A DNA stretch of 38,663 bases, from the NCBI GenBank assembly GCA_002402315.1, contig DHFP01000089.1, forward strand, positions 1 to 38,663, written 5' to 3'. The DNA is from Clostridiales bacterium UBA4821. Its GTDB lineage: Bacteria; Bacillota; Clostridia; Acetivibrionales; UBA4821. The notes under the pieces were generated by a model, which had not been told where the DNA came from, made no database searches, and saw only the letters and a list, made by a program, of their open reading frames with translations. Positions 13,601 to 24,463 of the stretch are shown here, one piece after another (within the stretch, counting starts at the first letter, position 1; every line of letters begins with the position of its first letter). Both the position numbers and the translations under genes were made by a program.

Positions 13601-16600
13601 TTATCCTCCTACTGTACTTAATTCTACTTCTTTAGATTTTCGACCTTTTACTTTTTCTTTAGTATAACCCCTTCTTGCCCCTACATAATTCGGGTCAAGT
13701 TTGTAGCGTACTACCACATCTTTACCATCTTTATCTTTAATAAACTCCAAGTCCTGTGTACCCAGATTAATTTGTATCTTCTCAGGTAATTCTTCACCCT
13801 TTACCATCGCTACAGACTTATAGGCAGACTTCGGGCCTGAATGTATTTTAGTCCCAGGAAATGGCCTAGAGCTATAAATCTTATCCTCATCTCTCCACGG
13901 TGGGGGTACACACCAATAAGCAAAGCCCTGCTTCCATACAATTGAGGCAGCCTTTTCTTCAGGAGTAAGACTCTCCCATGTTCGCTTCTTTTGGAGTGGA
14001 ATAGGCGGTTTTGCGGGTACAGGTGGCACAGGCGGGGCAGGAGGCACGGGTGGATATGTTGGAGATGGTGGATACATAGACTGATATGGATATGTGAACT
14101 GATAGGAATACACAGGAGTAGAACCATAACCACTAACGAAAGGATAAGTTGGTGATGGTGCATAACTAATCTCTACAGGATAAACGGGTTGAGTAGGATA
14201 GCCTACCGTTGGATACTTACCCGCTGTCTTAACATAATCAGCTATATAGCTTGGTTTATATTTATATTCCTTACTTTCATACTTACTTGTCTCTATATAT
14301 GGTGGAGTACCAAGTTTAACTTCATTAGCTTTTAATTTTTCACCATAATATTCATTAAATTTAATACTCCTTAACTTATCATTATATTCACTCAACCTTG
14401 AATGTATTTCATTCACTGCTTCTTTATTTTCCTTCCCTGTTACATCTTTCATCCAATTCTTAAAACTCTCTACATAAGCAGGTAATTGCCCTTCAGGTAA
14501 AGCAAACCCACGATTATATTCAGGATAAGAATCCTTAAGCCATTCTGCCACTTCTGTATCAGTAAGTTCATTATTTTTAGATTTTTCTACTAACTCGTCT
14601 AACTTAATATCAATTTCAGTTTTCTTATTTGAGAATCTTTTAGTAGAATCCTTAGCTATATCATTACTATACTTCTGGTATTCCTTAATAAGTTTACTTA
14701 ATTGAGATTTGCCTAATTCACCCCCATATAGTTCATGTACTATTTCCTGTAATGTACCCTTAGCATATTCATCTTTGATATTGGCAAAATCTATCTCGTC
14801 AGCCAATCCCTTAACCTTTTCTGAGCCATAACGTTGAGCATCCCTATAAATATCATTAAGTTTTAATGATTCTAATTTGTTTTGTAATTTTTTACCTTCA
14901 AATGCCCATAGTTCACCTTTAGATTCTGCTAAATACTTTGGAATAGATGGGTCTGATAATTCACCAGGTAATGGTATATCACCATATTTACCTTCATGTA
15001 TCATCACGCCATACTTTGTATCTAATTCATTTATCAATCTTGTGATTTCAGCCTTATCACCTGATTGACGTACTGAATCAAATTTATCCAATATATCTTC
15101 AGATATTCTATTATATCGTCTCACGCCTTCCGCTAACACACGCTGAACATTTTCGGGTGCAGGATATTGTGCTCGAAGGCCACCATAAACATATCCATGA
15201 CGCTGAAACTCTAATTTAACCTTATCTTCAGGAATATTATACTTCTGGGCAAATTCGATTATCTCCTGCGGGGTTGCCTTCATCTCTATAATCTTCTGCC
15301 CTAATTGCATTGGTTTTACATTTTCTTGGTATTGTTTCCAGTCTCTATCCAATTGTTCTTGAGGTATTTCTTTGCCTGTAGCCTGCTTATATTCCTTAGC
15401 AAAATAATCCTTATACTCTTGTTCTGTAGCTCTGCCTTCCATAACTTTCTTAAAGGTATCTACTGTAGGTACTTCACCTAATTTTGATACTTGCCCACTA
15501 ATAGGTACTTCATCCTTGGTTTTCAAGCTTATCTGAGTATCAATATCCTTTAAGATTTGATATGCTTTCTCATTAGTTAATTCACCTTTAACTGCTAATG
15601 GCTGAGTTTCTTTATAATATAGCCATGCTCGTTCCAATTCCTCTGGAGATATTTCCTTACCTGTCATTTTTTGATATACATCCCCATGGTATGTCTTAAA
15701 TTCTTCTTCAGCAGCTATACCCTTTACAATATTATCTGGGACATCGGGATTAACATTTTTAATCGCTCCCCCAATCTCAGCCTCTTTCGAACCTGTACTA
15801 TTAACATCCCTTAATACTGTAGGTGTAGCCACTTCTAACTCAATATCAGGTGCTATAACATCATCTAACGATGATTGCTTAACTTTAATATTGTATTCAT
15901 CAATCGGAATTACATCTTTATTACGATTTTTAACTATATACCCCGCTATCTCCATTTTTTTCTCTATGGGTAAATCTCTAGGTATCTCCGCTAAAGTTAT
16001 ATGAGGCTCAAATTTATATGTTGCAGGAGATAGCCCCGCCTCAGTGGTTGCTGCATCTACTATACGTTGCAGTGTATATGCCTTTCCCATATTATCAACA
16101 TCCTTTAATCGTAAGGAAAGAATACGAGGGTCTTTAGCATTAGGCCATGCCTCCCATCCACTAACTTCCAACTTTATATTCTTACTCTTTACATAATCAT
16201 TGATTTTTTCTATAGCTTTGTCCAATTTAGCCAAATCTTCGTTAGGCATTTTACCTATATAACGTAGTGTTATATGAAATTTATCAGGTGATTGCCAATT
16301 TATATTCCCCCAATTATTCTTTGTAGATTCTTCCTTCAATTTAGATTGGATTTTACCTATCTGTAATTTTGCCTTATCAGCTAAATCCACTGAAATATAC
16401 GCCTTGTTATCAGTTAATATAGGATTAAACTGTTTCCAAGTTCTTGTACCTAATGTATTTTGAAATAACTCAAGTGGTCTTTGCTCAACTACACTATATT
16501 CATTCCCTTTTGGTTTAATCTTTACTGCATAGGTATCCAAAATAGTCCCAGGGACATTCTCAGACCATTCATTATTGGGGAATTTATACTCAGTAGAAAT

Positions 16601-19600
16601 ATAACTATATTCCATAGATTCAATTCCCTGTTTATCTAACTCAGATTTGATTGCATCTTTAATCGTTTGCCCTTCTTGCCGCACAACATTCAAAGTTCGT
16701 ACTGGATTGTTAGATTCATCTATTAAAATAACTTGTGTCACTTCATCTTTAGGTACTATTACATTATGCTGCTTATCAGCATCCCACCTGATAGCCACAG
16801 GTTTTTTTGATTCTAACGCCCGCTGTGGTTCAGTTATTTTAGTTTCTACCTTTATATTAGAATTGTTTACATAATCATATAATTTTGGTGTCATATCGGA
16901 CACCTTACCCTCAATCTTTTTACCATTCATATCATAAAGATTCTTACCATCATACCAAGCTAATTGTTCAACTTCTGAGGATGGTTTAGGTTGACCTTTA
17001 TAATCAACTTCATAAATATCAAATACTCTTAATCCTTCTTTATAATCACCGTTCAACAATTTTGTATCCATATGCCTTCCCAACATCTGCCCCACATACT
17101 TACCCCCCATCGGGATAACACCCGCTTCATCAATTGTCTCACGAACAAGTGATACTTCAATCGGAGCTTCACCTGACTCTAATACGTTTGTACCAAACTT
17201 GAAGTTGGAACCGCCTATCGTATCAAAATGTAATTCATCATTACTTTTACCAAGTAATATCTGCTTTGGGTTTTGGGAATTGCGAATTACTGAAGTGCCA
17301 CGTCTTGGAAGAGCAAAATAATCATTCGGATTATTGTAATGACTGATCTCTAATCCCTCTATATCCCCCAGACGGATATTACCATAACCAAACCCTAATT
17401 TAGTTTTTGTTGGTCTAAATAAGCGTCTAAATTGTGATAATGGCTCAAAAATCCATTCGGCTTCCATCCTTTGTGTTAATGATGGTGGGACTTGATTAGG
17501 TTCGTCAGCAAGCCACATAATCGGTGCCTTACCACCTTTTTTAATAACAACTTTGCCATTCATATCTTTAATATCTTCATTAACACGCATATAGCTTCCG
17601 CCACAAGTATCACCCAATTCTTTTATCTTTGTATCCCATGTAGGTATAGTAGGATATAAGGGTGCATTTTTTGTACGATAACTTTCTAACTCTAATACCC
17701 ACTCATTAAAATCCAATCTTTTATCTGGTGAAATTTTGTTATACTCATCCATTAATTTAGACATCTTCTCTGGGGGTATTTGCTCTTTGGGATTAATTCC
17801 TAAATCTATTCCTTTACCTCTCAGATAATTAATAACCTTTTCTACGTTTGGTCTCGCCCAAGTTTTAAATACGGGATATGACCCTGGTTCTAGTAATCCT
17901 TTATTCTCCATTTCAAGATACTTTTCTACTGCTCTATCCACAACATCATTAACTAAATCAAAAGATACTTTTGATTCATCTATCATTGACAATTCATTAT
18001 ATATATCTTGTACCTCTTTAGGTACTTGTTTAAACTTAAATTGTTTGCCAATTAAACCAGTTACATTGCCAACTGGCTCGATTGCAGCACTTAATCTAAC
18101 CGAAGCATTAGGTGAAAAATAAGCACCTTGACCTGGGAATATTGAACCCCTTGCAGCAATTTCAGATAAATCAGGAATATTACCTTCAGATGCAATTTTA
18201 TCTGCATACTCCTCAAAACGATTGGTAACGTGAAAATGGTCTGAAATACCCGCCCTTGCTAGTGGTGTTACTCTCGATACTAATTTACCTGTAGAATCAT
18301 ATAAAACTCTATCACGTGTAAAATCACCATCTTTAAATATAGTCTCAGCATTTTGTAAAACAGCAAGCATCTTGCCTACACCCACTTTAGGGGGAACACC
18401 AGACATGGGTATTTCTATTGTATTTAATAATGTACGCTCACTTAATGTCTTAGGTGTCTGTATAACCTTTTCCCCACCCTTCCCGATTAATCGCACAACA
18501 TTGTGAGGCCCGACCACAATCCCTATACCATAACCAGCAGTCTCACCAATAGCAGCCCCAGGCTTACCTTCAACAATTTTATCTGCTACACTCCCAGCCA
18601 TGTTGGGAATAGCAAAGACTGTTAATGCACCAACTTGTTCCGCTGCATCTATGATAGCAGTTCTATCACCTTCATCTAATTTACTTAAATCCTCAGCTAC
18701 ATATAGAGGTATAATAGGAATCATTTTTCCTAACTCTTGTAAAGTAAGTACTGCGTGCAACATTGCTTCTGTACCAAAACCAGACTCCACTCGTTTTTCG
18801 GCCTCCTCTCGTGATAGACCAGTAAGCATAAATCCTTTAATCTGTGATTCTTTATTTTGATTTGTATAATCTTGTATCCATTCTTCCGTCATGCCTGCCT
18901 TTTCCACCTTATTCCTAATCTCAGCAAATTGCTTAGAGCTAACTAAAGGAGATTTAACTTCTTCTGCGCCCCCAAATACAAACATCTGAGGTAACTTTCT
19001 ATCTTGAGGTAATAAGGTAGTAATAACATTGGATGCAGGAATAGATTGGAGACCCTTTCGCCAATTATCATAAACTTCAGATGCACTTTTATTCCATCCA
19101 CTAACAACCGAAGAAATTGATTGTGCTACTGATTCAGGCGAAGGTGGCTGTCCTTTATATTTTTGGTTCTTTACACCCTCCTCCCACGTATTATAATAAA
19201 ACTCTCCCGTAAATATAGCCATTGGTAAATCAGTAGGACTAAATATAACTCGTGGGTCATCAAGATGTTCTTTATTATATTTAACCCGTTCTTCTTCAGG
19301 CAAAGAATTATATTCTTTATCCGATAAGTATTTATCGTTTGGTATCCAAGTTAATACTTCATTAATATATCCTTGAGTATCTTTATCATCTCCCGCAAAT
19401 ACCCTTAGGCTGTCCGCAATTTCACTCCAAGGTTTACCATTATCACGACTTTCTTTAGCATATCTATATAAGTCATAATCACCTTCTGGAGTTTTATATT
19501 GCTCTAAACCTTTTATAACATTATTCACATATTCTTCCGCCCCAACCATACCAGATTTATCAAATATATCCTTTACTTTAGGTGTAAAACTATCATATAT

Positions 19601-22600
19601 ATCTTTAGGAACATACTTCATATTACCTAGTTCATCTATGCCCGCAAATATAGCATCTTTTATATCACCAAATACGCCTAATTGTTTACCTAATTCAAAT
19701 TTATCTTTCCATTGTTTAAACTGATTTTCATCTGTAGGTTTTACCAACTTGGGCAAATTTTCAGTAGGGATAGATGGTTTTTCACTTGGTAATTTACTCT
19801 CAGTAGGCTTTGTTTCACTCGGCACTCCACTTGGAGTAACTTCTTTTGATACACTTGGTATATCCCAATTCTTACCTATAATATAATTTACACCTGCCCT
19901 TAAATCATCCTCATGCAATTGGCAAGCCTTACCCATACATTGGATAGTCATTACTTCCTTTGTATTAGGCATATACTTGTAATCACCCGCACGCCACCCC
20001 ATCCCAGGCTCTTTCCAATATAATCCTCCAACTGAACCATCAGAATTACGTACTACAAAATATTCAACATCTACTTCCTTTTTACCCACTGCCCCACCAT
20101 AATCAACCTCACCCTTACCTTTAAAATACACACCCTCACCTGCACCTTCAGGCCCGCCCACATCTTCTGATTTACCCCACTTCATTGAGCTTTCCTGTGG
20201 CTTATACTCCAAAGCCCCCGCCTTAAATAAATCTACGTTGATACCCGCTGTTTTAATAGGAATAACATCTACACTTACAGGCTTAGATTCTACTTTTAAT
20301 ATTTCAGATTTTTCATCACCTGACCAAATTATATTATCAATAGGTTGCATATTATATTCTTTAATAAAAGGCTCATAAAATTCAGTTTGTGAGTAATTGC
20401 TATCATCTTCCCTTGATGGCTTAAAATCACCCTTATGTATTGATTGAATTGCTTGCTCCAAAGTATCTTTAGCATTAGTACCAAAACACATACCTCCTGC
20501 ACATACCTGCCATAAATATTTTCCATCACGGTTGATACGTTCTACATTGTATTTTAACCCATCACTTATTAATCCTATTGCAGTTAAATCATCATTTGTA
20601 TATAGAATCTTATCTCGATTCTGGTCAAACACTTGTGATGCCTTAAATACTAGTCCATTAGATATTGGTAATTCTTTTGCGAATGTTAAAGTACTTGGCG
20701 TACCTTGCAAAAGTAATTTACCCGCACTTACCTTATCAATCGTACTCTGTAATTCCTTCTCTAAACCTGCCCAATTAACCTTATCTACGTTAGTAAAACG
20801 TGCCTTTTGCTCCAGCACATATTGTTCCCATTCAGTAAGTTTATTTACACCCATAAATTTTTCCTGAATAGATTCAACTATTGGCTTAATCTTTGTCTCC
20901 GCTGTTTTTTGCTCCCCTTGAATCGGAGTAGTAATACTAATAGCAGCCATCATCACAGGCTGATAAGCTTCAAGATCAGATTTAATTTCCCTCTCTAGTG
21001 CAATTCTGAATCCCATAGGATTAAATACGCCTTTATTATTAGACAGATGTTGCTCATAAATGAGCATTATGTTATCTTCTTCCGCTGTTAATTGCTCACC
21101 CTTATCTTTCTTAGCCTTAACATAATCTAATATCTTTTGAGCACTTTCATCAGTTAATTTAATATTTGATAGAAGTTCCTGACGCTGAATAATAGATTGG
21201 GCAGCAGCCCTCATAGACGGTTCAAGAATATTCGGGACATAATCTTTATATACACCCTGAAAATCTATCTCTCCGCTTGCATCTTTGTGTTTTTTTACCA
21301 GATTTATAAATTGTTTGTCTATTTCGCTTAATTCTTCAGGTTTAGCTTTCTCTAACTCATTATACTTACGCCGTATAGATTCGGGATCAGGAAGTGAAGC
21401 GGTCTCCAAGTTTAATGGCTGATATTGTAGACCCAGTTCAGGATGCTGATTAACATATTCGCCCCACGACTTAAGACCTGTGCTCGGTGCAATATAATCA
21501 CCCATAGGGGAGTTCAATACATGACCACTCAGCCCCAATTTATTATCAGGCTTGGCATACCCTGCTTCGTCAACTGATTCTTTTATCGCATCCCAAGTAG
21601 CCTCATTACCATATTGCTTTTGATAATCTGAGGCCTTATTATAATTTGTCGCATAATCGGGTTTATCCATATCCCATGTAATTGTATTAAGCGATGTCCC
21701 TTTTACTGTACCATCCCACACAGTTAAATATCCTAATGGCCTTTCTTGTGTAGCAGGTTCTCTAAATACATAAGATTCAGAGCCATCAGGATTATGTATG
21801 GTCATAACAATCCCAGGTGCAGCCACATTTGCCATATCGCCCACAACAGGCCCAAACACCTTACCCTGTAAACCCACCTCTTGCCCACTCTCTGTATAAC
21901 CCAAATGTTCGCCTTTATCCGTTGCCACACCCGTAGCGGGATTAACATATCCTTCATTGACTATGCGTGCCATTGTCATTGGTTTACCACTTTCATCAAA
22001 TACCTTGCCCTCAATTACTAAGTCTGTTACCTGAACATTATTCTCCCGTTCCTTATCAGTACCACCTTTGTATAAAATGGCATCTTTATTTTCTTTTTCA
22101 TCCTCAATAGACTGCTTCTTCTGCCCTAGTTTTGTTTGAGCCTCTGCTCTCATGGCATCAATTTGGGCTTGGGCTTCTACACTACCTAGTTTAGCAGCCG
22201 TACCCGTATAACCTGCCTTATAGACGGCACTTGCCAATGCCTGCCCCGACAGACTAGGGTCTGACTGACGTACGTCTAATACAGCTTTTACATCATCCCC
22301 CGACAATCCTCCATACCCTACTATAGCTGCTGCTTGCTGTGCAGCGGGACTTAATGAGGCTAAACCTGTAGCACCCCTAATTTGTCCAAATTCTGTAACT
22401 TCACCCGCACCTCCTGAACTGCCACTAGACCCAGGGCCTACTTTGCCTCTCCCAACCTGTGCCTGAAATCTAGGTATTTCCAAACCATTTAACCAATCCA
22501 ATTTTTCTACTTCAGACATTGAACCCCACTTTTCTTGAGTTAGGGGATGTGATTTTATATAATCCTCTACAACATCTAACGCCGACGTATATGTATTGAG

Positions 22601-24145
22601 ATTCTGGGTTGCCCTTTGTAATACCGTACCTTCAATTTTCTCAGGTTCTCTTGCATCCCATGACATAACTGGTGCATACCAAGTCGCAGGATCATTCGCA
22701 TGAATCGCTACATCAACCCACCCGTAAGCTGGATGCTCCTCTATTTTTTTAATTGGATAATGTTTGGGTACTTTAATTTGACCACTTTTATGGGCGTTGC
22801 CAGATTCATCCCACCTCTGTTGCACTTCTTCTTCAACCGTCTTACCTACATTTTTTTGGCGTTCCTCACTTAGAATATCGCCTTTAATTTTATTAATTTT
22901 ATCCTGATAATCCTTCATTTGATATTTTAACGATTCACGATATTTTTCCAGAAGATTCCCAACAGGAGCACCCATTTCAGATAGCCCCCCACCAACACGC
23001 CCATAAAGGTAACTTTCAAAACCAGGTAAAGTTCTCAAATGCTGGGCAAATTCATCCTCACTTTTAAACTGCGTGATACCCCCACTCAGACCCTCTCTCC
23101 ATGCCCAATCCAATGCTATTGACTTCAGTAATTCATTGTCTGTTTTCGATAGTTCACTTTGTTTATCTTCAATAATCTTTTTATAACCCTTGATCTCATC
23201 AGTTACTCTAGGGTCATCATCTCTTAATGTATACCCCTGTTTTTCTAACTCGGCATCCCACGGCTGCCCTATATCATAATATTTAGGCTCAGGTTCTTTA
23301 TACTGCCCCGATTCTACTAATTCATTGTAGGCTACATTACCTTTAATTATATTAATAGTATTTTTATTATCTTTTATCTGTTTGTTAACGCTATCTTTTT
23401 GAGAGGTTAAATTTTTAATTAATTGATCATCTTTAGCACCCTTTAGTTGAACTTCTATTTGGCTTAACTGCTCTTGTAACTTCTCTATCTTATCCTTATA
23501 AGGCTTTACATCTTCAGATACACGAGGGTCATCATCCGCCAGCATATAGCCTTTCTGATATAAATTCAAATCAACGGACTTACCTTTCTCAAAATACTGG
23601 GGTTCGGGTTCTACATATTTGCCCGAATCTATCAAATCCTGATAAACGATATTTTGTTTGATCGACTGAATTGCATCCTCGGCTTCTTTAATCTTACTTT
23701 GATACTGTCCTTTTTCGTATGCCAATTTTTTTTGTGAAGTCTCATCTGTCTTACTACCTAATTCCCTTTCCACCTCACTAAGCAAATCTTTATACGTCTC
23801 AATTTGCTTCTGATAATCTTTAGTTTGTTCTACTACTCTAGGGTCATCATCTTTTAGTTCTTTTAAGCCCTCATCAATTAGTTGAGATAACTGAGATTGA
23901 ACCGCAGGTTGAACTTTACTAATTTTACCCTGCGTTGCCTTAGACGTAGTACGAGCCTTACCTTTTTCCATGCCTAACTTGGTTTGTCCAGTCGTAGTTT
24001 TCTGGGCAGGCTTAACAGTCTTTTCCATACCCAATTTAGTTTGTTCAACAGTAGTCTCAGGTTTAGAAATACCTACCTTAGCTTGAGTAGGTGTGGTCAT
24101 AGTAGATAACTGGGGTTGATTTGTGCCTAATCTTTGTTGTGCCAC
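13601..24145 (-). CDS. Giant multi-domain protein with ART-like, Nudix and 2H phosphoesterase domains, 3514 aa
   Basis: GTG start behind GGAGGGCAG. Seen by residue: 36-60, two QTKLGMEK repeats; about 95-420, coiled coils with three units marked by DDDPRV near 99, 207 and 310; about 1950-2130, an ART-like stretch with HFHVTN (His1972) and GQGAYFS (Tyr2009); about 2275-2400, a Nudix domain (VIRNSQNPKQILLGKS, GG, then GE 2325 and REtIDEaGV from 2335), with a degenerate Nudix-box echo near 2465; about 2575-2740, a 2H phosphoesterase with HITL (2624) and HITL (2715); about 2800-2930, two repeats marked TGKEI; about 3308-3385, a Pro/Tyr-rich tail; then a conserved-looking C-terminal region. No signal peptide. 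All three enzyme-like segments could act on ADP-ribose or NAD chemistry. It may be a virion-injected effector, as large polyvalent phage proteins are. Enzyme calls rest on motifs only; the ART call is the weakest. Confidence 0.8.
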   Translation of the reverse strand: MAQQRLGTNQPQLSTMTTPTQAKVGISKPETTVEQTKLGMEKTVKPAQKTTTGQTKLGMEKGKARTTSKATQGKISKVQPAVQSQLSQLIDEGLKELKDDDPRVVEQTKDYQKQIETYKDLLSEVERELGSKTDETSQKKLAYEKGQYQSKIKEAEDAIQSIKQNIVYQDLIDSGKYVEPEPQYFEKGKSVDLNLYQKGYMLADDDPRVSEDVKPYKDKIEKLQEQLSQIEVQLKGAKDDQLIKNLTSQKDSVNKQIKDNKNTINIIKGNVAYNELVESGQYKEPEPKYYDIGQPWDAELEKQGYTLRDDDPRVTDEIKGYKKIIEDKQSELSKTDNELLKSIALDWAWREGLSGGITQFKSEDEFAQHLRTLPGFESYLYGRVGGGLSEMGAPVGNLLEKYRESLKYQMKDYQDKINKIKGDILSEERQKNVGKTVEEEVQQRWDESGNAHKSGQIKVPKHYPIKKIEEHPAYGWVDVAIHANDPATWYAPVMSWDAREPEKIEGTVLQRATQNLNTYTSALDVVEDYIKSHPLTQEKWGSMSEVEKLDWLNGLEIPRFQAQVGRGKVGPGSSGSSGGAGEVTEFGQIRGATGLASLSPAAQQAAAIVGYGGLSGDDVKAVLDVRQSDPSLSGQALASAVYKAGYTGTAAKLGSVEAQAQIDAMRAEAQTKLGQKKQSIEDEKENKDAILYKGGTDKERENNVQVTDLVIEGKVFDESGKPMTMARIVNEGYVNPATGVATDKGEHLGYTESGQEVGLQGKVFGPVVGDMANVAAPGIVMTIHNPDGSESYVFREPATQERPLGYLTVWDGTVKGTSLNTITWDMDKPDYATNYNKASDYQKQYGNEATWDAIKESVDEAGYAKPDNKLGLSGHVLNSPMGDYIAPSTGLKSWGEYVNQHPELGLQYQPLNLETASLPDPESIRRKYNELEKAKPEELSEIDKQFINLVKKHKDASGEIDFQGVYKDYVPNILEPSMRAAAQSIIQRQELLSNIKLTDESAQKILDYVKAKKDKGEQLTAEEDNIMLIYEQHLSNNKGVFNPMGFRIALEREIKSDLEAYQPVMMAAISITTPIQGEQKTAETKIKPIVESIQEKFMGVNKLTEWEQYVLEQKARFTNVDKVNWAGLEKELQSTIDKVSAGKLLLQGTPSTLTFAKELPISNGLVFKASQVFDQNRDKILYTNDDLTAIGLISDGLKYNVERINRDGKYLWQVCAGGMCFGTNAKDTLEQAIQSIHKGDFKPSREDDSNYSQTEFYEPFIKEYNMQPIDNIIWSGDEKSEILKVESKPVSVDVIPIKTAGINVDLFKAGALEYKPQESSMKWGKSEDVGGPEGAGEGVYFKGKGEVDYGGAVGKKEVDVEYFVVRNSDGSVGGLYWKEPGMGWRAGDYKYMPNTKEVMTIQCMGKACQLHEDDLRAGVNYIIGKNWDIPSVSKEVTPSGVPSETKPTESKLPSEKPSIPTENLPKLVKPTDENQFKQWKDKFELGKQLGVFGDIKDAIFAGIDELGNMKYVPKDIYDSFTPKVKDIFDKSGMVGAEEYVNNVIKGLEQYKTPEGDYDLYRYAKESRDNGKPWSEIADSLRVFAGDDKDTQGYINEVLTWIPNDKYLSDKEYNSLPEEERVKYNKEHLDDPRVIFSPTDLPMAIFTGEFYYNTWEEGVKNQKYKGQPPSPESVAQSISSVVSGWNKSASEVYDNWRKGLQSIPASNVITTLLPQDRKLPQMFVFGGAEEVKSPLVSSKQFAEIRNKVEKAGMTEEWIQDYTNQNKESQIKGFMLTGLSREEAEKRVESGFGTEAMLHAVLTLQELGKMIPIIPLYVAEDLSKLDEGDRTAIIDAAEQVGALTVFAIPNMAGSVADKIVEGKPGAAIGETAGYGIGIVVGPHNVVRLIGKGGEKVIQTPKTLSERTLLNTIEIPMSGVPPKVGVGKMLAVLQNAETIFKDGDFTRDRVLYDSTGKLVSRVTPLARAGISDHFHVTNRFEEYADKIASEGNIPDLSEIAARGSIFPGQGAYFSPNASVRLSAAIEPVGNVTGLIGKQFKFKQVPKEVQDIYNELSMIDESKVSFDLVNDVVDRAVEKYLEMENKGLLEPGSYPVFKTWARPNVEKVINYLRGKGIDLGINPKEQIPPEKMSKLMDEYNKISPDKRLDFNEWVLELESYRTKNAPLYPTIPTWDTKIKELGDTCGGSYMRVNEDIKDMNGKVVIKKGGKAPIMWLADEPNQVPPSLTQRMEAEWIFEPLSQFRRLFRPTKTKLGFGYGNIRLGDIEGLEISHYNNPNDYFALPRRGTSVIRNSQNPKQILLGKSNDELHFDTIGGSNFKFGTNVLESGEAPIEVSLVRETIDEAGVIPMGGKYVGQMLGRHMDTKLLNGDYKEGLRVFDIYEVDYKGQPKPSSEVEQLAWYDGKNLYDMNGKKIEGKVSDMTPKLYDYVNNSNIKVETKITEPQRALESKKPVAIRWDADKQHNVIVPKDEVTQVILIDESNNPVRTLNVVRQEGQTIKDAIKSELDKQGIESMEYSYISTEYKFPNNEWSENVPGTILDTYAVKIKPKGNEYSVVEQRPLELFQNTLGTRTWKQFNPILTDNKAYISVDLADKAKLQIGKIQSKLKEESTKNNWGNINWQSPDKFHITLRYIGKMPNEDLAKLDKAIEKINDYVKSKNIKLEVSGWEAWPNAKDPRILSLRLKDVDNMGKAYTLQRIVDAATTEAGLSPATYKFEPHITLAEIPRDLPIEKKMEIAGYIVKNRNKDVIPIDEYNIKVKQSSLDDVIAPDIELEVATPTVLRDVNSTGSKEAEIGGAIKNVNPDVPDNIVKGIAAEEEFKTYHGDVYQKMTGKEISPEELERAWLYYKETQPLAVKGELTNEKAYQILKDIDTQISLKTKDEVPISGQVSKLGEVPTVDTFKKVMEGRATEQEYKDYFAKEYKQATGKEIPQEQLDRDWKQYQENVKPMQLGQKIIEMKATPQEIIEFAQKYNIPEDKVKLEFQRHGYVYGGLRAQYPAPENVQRVLAEGVRRYNRISEDILDKFDSVRQSGDKAEITRLINELDTKYGVMIHEGKYGDIPLPGELSDPSIPKYLAESKGELWAFEGKKLQNKLESLKLNDIYRDAQRYGSEKVKGLADEIDFANIKDEYAKGTLQEIVHELYGGELGKSQLSKLIKEYQKYSNDIAKDSTKRFSNKKTEIDIKLDELVEKSKNNELTDTEVAEWLKDSYPEYNRGFALPEGQLPAYVESFKNWMKDVTGKENKEAVNEIHSRLSEYNDKLRSIKFNEYYGEKLKANEVKLGTPPYIETSKYESKEYKYKPSYIADYVKTAGKYPTVGYPTQPVYPVEISYAPSPTYPFVSGYGSTPVYSYQFTYPYQSMYPPSPTYPPVPPAPPVPPVPAKPPIPLQKKRTWESLTPEEKAASIVWKQGFAYWCVPPPWRDEDKIYSSRPFPGTKIHSGPKSAYKSVAMVKGEELPEKIQINLGTQDLEFIKDKDGKDVVVRYKLDPNYVGARRGYTKEKVKGRKSKEVELSTVGG

Positions 24146-24147
24146 TT

Positions 24148-24462
24148 TTACTGCCCTCCTCTATGTCTATTCTGTGTCCAGCGTGAAATAACATAGAGTA
24201 TTATTATTATAAAAAATATTATCATAGCAGGCACATATAATTGAGTAACCGCCTGCTCCAGTGGCGTTAAACCAATCCTTTGTACACCTTCTTCAGTCAG
24301 AATATGCCCTGTAGCGTTCCATGACTGCGGATTGGAAGCATTGAATGTTTGCTCAAGTGTACCATTACTCGATACAAAGCTTTGTACCACTGTGTTGGTA
24401 ACAGGAATCATAATAAACAACGCTATCAAACACCAGAAAACAAAACTTAACTTTGAGTACAT
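24148..24462 (-). CDS. Two-TM membrane protein, 104 aa
   Basis: Hydrophobic helices at about residues 6-28 and 76-95 (AMIIFFIIIILYVISRW), with a short polar loop between and a basic tail (TQNRHRGGQ). Its ribosome site overlaps the stop of the upstream membrane gene. Probably a partner of the surface proteins; not recognised. The giant gene starts 2 nt downstream. Confidence 0.7.
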   Translation of the reverse strand: MYSKLSFVFWCLIALFIMIPVTNTVVQSFVSSNGTLEQTFNASNPQSWNATGHILTEEGVQRIGLTPLEQAVTQLYVPAMIIFFIIIILYVISRWTQNRHRGGQ

Positions 24463-24463
24463 A

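Noticed and set aside
13810..14163. 117-aa frame inside the giant gene
   Set aside because: Same-strand other-frame shadow of the Pro/Tyr-rich tail; low-complexity His/Leu product.
20329..20867. Frames on both strands inside the giant gene
   Set aside because: No ribosome sites and products without domains; the giant frame is continuous there.
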